A stretch of 9,709 nucleotides of DNA from Methanobacteriota archaeon. Lineage in GTDB: Archaea; Thermoplasmatota; Poseidoniia; MGIII; CG-Epi1. Positions 6,273 to 9,709 of the stretch are shown here, in pieces. Location of the stretch: assembly GCA_002724775.1 (NCBI GenBank), contig PBPR01000002.1, positions 45,916 to 55,624 on the forward strand, given 5' to 3'. How positions within the stretch are numbered: position 1 is the first letter of the stretch; every line of letters starts with the position of its first letter. The position numbers and the translations under genes were made by a program. Below the pieces are notes generated by a model. The model worked only from the letters and a program-made list of their open reading frames with translations, searched no databases and was not told where the DNA came from.

Positions 6273-9200
6273 ATGCCTATGAAGGTCTGCCCTGTATGTG
6301 AGATGGAGGAGGAAGATGATGCCCTCTCATGTAGCATGTGCGGATCGGATTTTGAACCTGAAGTTAAGGAATCTTCGCCCGAAGAAAATCCTACTACAGA
6401 CAATGACAATCTTGCTGCTGACATAGCTAGTATGAATTTGGATGAGGAAAATACCGAATCCAATCTTGAAGAAACAAATGAATTGTCAGATGAAGAAAAA
6501 TTACTTGAAGAAACATTAAACGCCACTGCAAGTGGTACTCCTGATGAAAAATCTGAAAATAGCGTCGCAAGATTTGCCGAACAGTTTTCAGACCTTGGTA
6601 AAATATTTGGCAATTTAAACAATAGACTTGATAGGATATTTACAACAAAGGGAAAATTAAATTACATTGCTCCTCTTACTATAGTTGTTGTATCCATACT
6701 CCTAATGTCTGGTGTGATAGGGCTAGCAGTTTCCACGGTACCAACTAGTGATAAATTATCTTCTACCGGAGAACCGCCTAGCATAGCAACAGGAGCTCCT
6801 AATTCAGGCGAGCCGTTTAACTGTGAGTTCTGGGACGAGGTAATATATGAGCCATTTGGAAAAGAAATTGATGGACAGTTTATCTATCTGACAGATAGTA
6901 ATGAGAATGGACTCATTGATCCTGATGAGAATGCTGGATGTCCAGTTGATATGAAATTCACCAGTACTTTTTCATTTATTTTCTTAAATCTAATCTTAAT
7001 TATTACTGCAATATATATATTCAACAAATTACCAAATACTTCAATAATAATGCCTGTTTTAGGTTTCGCCGCAATTGAGATAATCTTATTTCCGATTTAT
7101 GGCGGACTACTAAACAATGTTATCTTCGCACTCCCTCTCACTATTGGTCTTGTGTGTACAATCGGTTTAATTGTATCTGGGAGTATATTACTAATCAGGA
7201 CTTCACTTGAGCGTCCTTTGGATGATCCTCCAGGAGTTACTTTCTATATTTTTATGATAGCTGCTGCCTTGCTATTCTCATCTGTTTTTTACAACTATTC
7301 ATTAGGGCCATATTCTTCTTGCGAAGACCCCGCTAGTGCTGAAGATATCGATTACTTCCAGAATATAACTGCACAAGGAGGTGAACTGAACGATTGCAGA
7401 AAAATTGGATTCAATACTCTCACAACAGTTTCTATCGACCTTGGAAACGGCAGTAATATGATGGTACTACTATCTGCTACATTCCTCTTTATAGGTGTTG
7501 TGAACTTCTTGATATCTAATACAAGAATAAACGATATTGACGAGGCTAAGTATTTTTCAATGATACTGTCTGGTTTAGGACTTCAATTTGCAATACTAGT
7601 TTTTAATGTCATGACAAGCGATGAAGGAGGACTCGGCTTTGATGAAAATGATACTACATTAACCATAATGGCACTTGGAGTTGCTACTGTAGGTATGATA
7701 TCTTTTTATCGTAAAAGAAGAGGAGAAGCTGGTAATATTGGTGCTGCCTACTTCGGAATATTCGCTGCGGGAATTTTTGCTCTATTCGCAACATTCATTG
7801 CACCTGTTGTGCTGGCCGGAAATGAAATTAAATGGCCCGAGGATGGAGATGAACAATTTAATCTCATCGTTTCTGCTCTTGTTACTGCAATTGGCTTTGC
7901 CCTTGTATACAGATATGGTTCTCAGAAATTACGCGAATTATCAATTGCTAGTGATGCGGCTATGCCTAATAGACAAGATACATTTGCTCCAACCGTGCCT
8001 GGTCAAGAGAAAGCTATGCCTGAATGGACCGTTGACTCAGCTATGGAATTTTTAATGAACGAATATGGTGACGAATTTCAAGTTGAACTAAAACACACCA
8101 CTGAACATACTCCTGACTTAGAGTTAGTTGAAAAAACTATGATGGATACTGTAGATCAATCTGTTGAAATAAGACCTGCAATTGAAGTCGACTATGATGT
8201 AGATTTCCATGAAATAGCAGAAGCTTACTCTACAACTAGAGAAACTGTAGATGAAGTAATCACTCATTTAACATCAGGTAAGAACATCATGCTCTTTGGA
8301 GAACCTGGTACTGGTAAAACTGCACTGTCTAATATACTTTTAACAAAATTATGTGGTGAAATTGAGCAACCAAACGGCAGTAAGGCTCCAAATTATACTA
8401 TTGTTACTGCAAACGCAGAATGGTCTAATTTCGATGTTATTGGTGGTATTTCTCCTGATGACTCTGGTGGATATTTTTTCAAGGACGGATATGTTGCCGA
8501 GGCTGCAAAATTATGTGAAAAATCAATCCGTGAAAGAGGTAAACCACACTATCTTGTTATTGATGAGTTTAACAGAGCTAACATTGATGAAGCATTTGGA
8601 AAATTGTTTACAGTTTTCGAATATAGGGATAAACAACCGTTACTGACACACAAAGAAACCGGAGGCGCCCCCTTCATGATGCCACCCGAATTCAGAATTA
8701 TTGGAACGATGAATACTCAAGATAAAAATACGTTGTTCAACGTAGGTTTTGCATTGATGAGACGTTTTGCTTTTGTTGAAATTGGACTGCCTCTACCAGA
8801 AGATGAATACAACCGTATGCCTGTTTTTGTTTATTTCAAACTCAAAAAATTAGGGCTTGTGCCAGAGAGGCCTGACGGAGATCCTCTTTGGAAATTTGGT
8901 GAGAAGTGTAAGCATTTCGCAAGCAGAAAGTTTGACTTCTACGATGAAGATGGAAATATGTACAATTGCCATGAAAAGCTTGTTAAATTTTTGGCTCCTG
9001 GAGAACCTCCGAAAAGAGGAGATGAAACTCCTCTGGGTGTCAGAACCTTTAGAAAAATTGGTCCTGCTTTGTTAATTGATTCTATGGTTACAATTTTTAA
9101 TTCTATAAAGAAATACGGACCTGAGCTGGCATTAGACAGAGTTATTAGGTCAAATATAATGCCTTCACTTGAAGGACTTGAAAGGAATGAAATAAGATGT

Positions 9201-9296
9201 ATGTTCTTGCACGCTAAAGAAGTACTTGGTCCTACATCAATAGTCACCGAGACTCTAGATAGAATGGCGAACTCTGACAGTTTGAGTTTATTCTAG
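6273..9296 (+). CDS. Polytopic membrane protein with N-terminal zinc ribbon and C-terminal McrB-like AAA+ motor
   Basis: A 1007-residue predicted membrane AAA+ NTPase; no named family is recognised for the full architecture. Residues 6-23 form a zinc ribbon (Cys6, Cys9, Cys20, Cys23), followed by a very acidic linker to about 97. About ten membrane helices follow, near 131-154, 231-250, 256-277, 282-309, 321-342, 394-415, 426-447, 461-479, 487-511 and 527-548. Positively charged loops put both ends inside. The first outer loop has Cys184, Cys223 and an EF-hand-like loop at 208-219; another outer loop has Cys350 and Cys375. The motor spans about 655-1000: Walker A GEPGTGKT (676-683), Walker B LVIDEFNRA (761-769), the McrB-type GTMNTQD (811-817) and a MRRF arginine-finger element (829-832). 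The block FFKDGY (735-740) also matches McrB-like proteins. ATP versus GTP use is undecided. No McrC nuclease gene or VWA partner is visible. An in-frame TGA precedes ATG 6273, fixing the longest start. Confidence 0.93.
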   Translation: MPMKVCPVCEMEEEDDALSCSMCGSDFEPEVKESSPEENPTTDNDNLAADIASMNLDEENTESNLEETNELSDEEKLLEETLNATASGTPDEKSENSVARFAEQFSDLGKIFGNLNNRLDRIFTTKGKLNYIAPLTIVVVSILLMSGVIGLAVSTVPTSDKLSSTGEPPSIATGAPNSGEPFNCEFWDEVIYEPFGKEIDGQFIYLTDSNENGLIDPDENAGCPVDMKFTSTFSFIFLNLILIITAIYIFNKLPNTSIIMPVLGFAAIEIILFPIYGGLLNNVIFALPLTIGLVCTIGLIVSGSILLIRTSLERPLDDPPGVTFYIFMIAAALLFSSVFYNYSLGPYSSCEDPASAEDIDYFQNITAQGGELNDCRKIGFNTLTTVSIDLGNGSNMMVLLSATFLFIGVVNFLISNTRINDIDEAKYFSMILSGLGLQFAILVFNVMTSDEGGLGFDENDTTLTIMALGVATVGMISFYRKRRGEAGNIGAAYFGIFAAGIFALFATFIAPVVLAGNEIKWPEDGDEQFNLIVSALVTAIGFALVYRYGSQKLRELSIASDAAMPNRQDTFAPTVPGQEKAMPEWTVDSAMEFLMNEYGDEFQVELKHTTEHTPDLELVEKTMMDTVDQSVEIRPAIEVDYDVDFHEIAEAYSTTRETVDEVITHLTSGKNIMLFGEPGTGKTALSNILLTKLCGEIEQPNGSKAPNYTIVTANAEWSNFDVIGGISPDDSGGYFFKDGYVAEAAKLCEKSIRERGKPHYLVIDEFNRANIDEAFGKLFTVFEYRDKQPLLTHKETGGAPFMMPPEFRIIGTMNTQDKNTLFNVGFALMRRFAFVEIGLPLPEDEYNRMPVFVYFKLKKLGLVPERPDGDPLWKFGEKCKHFASRKFDFYDEDGNMYNCHEKLVKFLAPGEPPKRGDETPLGVRTFRKIGPALLIDSMVTIFNSIKKYGPELALDRVIRSNIMPSLEGLERNEIRCMFLHAKEVLGPTSIVTETLDRMANSDSLSLF

Positions 9297-9709
9297 AGAC
9301 TGTGCGATAGACACAATTTCATCATAATCAGGCTCTACACCTGGGTTTTCAGCTACCCAGCGATGTCGGATGATGCCCTCTTTGTCAACGATTATTACCA
9401 CTCTATTTGCACTAGTATAGCCATCAATACCGCCAAGGCCAACAAACTTTGCATCATAGGCTTCAACAACATCTCTATCAATATCTGATAATAAATCAAA
9501 ATCAAGATTGTATTTAGATGCAAATTCTGCATTTGCCCAAGGCGAGTCAACGCTAATACCAAGAACAGTTGCATTAGAATCATTTAATTTAGCTAAATTA
9601 TCTTGGAATGAGCACATCTCTGAATCGCATACTCCTGTAAAAGCCCCAGGATAAAATGCCAATATGACACACTTTCCCGAAAAATCTTTCAAAGAAACAT
9701 CTTCTTTAG
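9288..9709 (-). CDS. Peroxiredoxin of the AhpC/TSA family (5' end beyond the window)
   Basis: A thiol peroxidase that reduces peroxides in the cytoplasm. About 139 codons are visible; the frame stays open to the right edge, where the residues KEDVSL precede KDFSGK, the usual strand before the active-site loop. The gene therefore continues beyond 9709, and the TTG at 9690-9692 is not its start. The active site reads FYPGAFTGVC, with the conserved Thr three residues before the peroxidatic Cys. A second Cys five residues later (CDSEMC) has the spacing used as resolving Cys in some BCP-type enzymes. The conserved Arg is in NRVVIIVDKEG, and the tail NPGVEPDYDEIV recalls AhpE-like 1-Cys enzymes, so the exact subgroup is open. 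The stop overlaps the convergent McrB-like gene by 9 bases. Confidence 0.93.
   Translation of the reverse strand, partial: KEDVSLKDFSGKCVILAFYPGAFTGVCDSEMCSFQDNLAKLNDSNATVLGISVDSPWANAEFASKYNLDFDLLSDIDRDVVEAYDAKFVGLGGIDGYTSANRVVIIVDKEGIIRHRWVAENPGVEPDYDEIVSIAQSLE

Noticed and set aside
6254..6622. Minus-strand open frame over the start of the McrB-like gene
   Set aside because: It runs antisense to the zinc ribbon and acidic linker, has a Ser-rich product without any motif, and would block the divergent promoter.
7738..9247. Several small frames on both strands within the AAA+ coding region
   Set aside because: All lie in other frames of a gene with clear Walker and sensor motifs, and none carries a domain of its own.
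6273..9296. A complete McrBC restriction system or a CoCoNuT-type coiled-coil nuclease tandem
   Set aside because: Only the McrB-like motor is present. There is no McrC, no nuclease motif in either large protein, and no modified-base-binding domain, so naming it as a restriction system is not supported.
9288..9692. A complete 134-residue peroxiredoxin starting at the TTG at 9690-9692
   Set aside because: The frame is open to the window edge and the residues before the TTG match the usual strand ahead of the active site, so the gene is truncated by the window rather than starting there.

Overview
The window looks like a piece of a compact, AT-rich archaeal genome, plausibly a marine Thermoplasmatota lineage such as Marine Group II/III. 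The taxon is inferred. The evidence is a short tyrosyl-tRNA synthetase of the archaeal/eukaryotic type (YIGFEPSG motif), archaeal-style TATA/BRE elements about 25-30 bases before several starts (so leaderless or nearly leaderless transcripts), almost no Shine-Dalgarno sequences, and gene ends that abut or overlap. No RNA gene, insertion sequence, CRISPR array or origin was seen, and no stretch longer than about 100 bases is non-coding.

Layout, left to right. A plus-strand tyrS (61-1104) converges, with a 24-base overlap, on a minus-strand cluster. In transcription order that cluster is: a 790-residue membrane-anchored coiled-coil protein ending in a GreA/GreB-type C-terminal domain (6170-3798), an M3-family oligoendopeptidase (3761-2058), a hotdog-fold thioesterase-like protein (2061-1483, ATGA overlap with the peptidase) and a small DUF309 protein (1455-1081). 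A 102-base divergent promoter region (6171-6272) separates the coiled-coil gene from a plus-strand gene for a 1007-residue protein (6273-9296). That protein has an N-terminal zinc ribbon, about ten membrane helices, an extracytoplasmic EF-hand-like loop and a cytoplasmic McrB/AAA_5-type AAA+ motor. It converges, with a 9-base overlap, on a minus-strand peroxiredoxin that runs off the right edge.

The most interesting unit is the divergent pair at 3798-9296. Both products are predicted membrane proteins with extracytoplasmic cysteine pairs and large cytoplasmic C-terminal modules: a roughly 460-residue coiled coil capped by a Gre-type domain in one, an McrB-like motor in the other. Neither matches a named system I can recognise. 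A shared membrane-associated complex is a hypothesis based on adjacency and topology, not a demonstrated function. The other genes look like ordinary housekeeping functions: translation, peptide turnover, acyl-thioester hydrolysis and peroxide detoxification.
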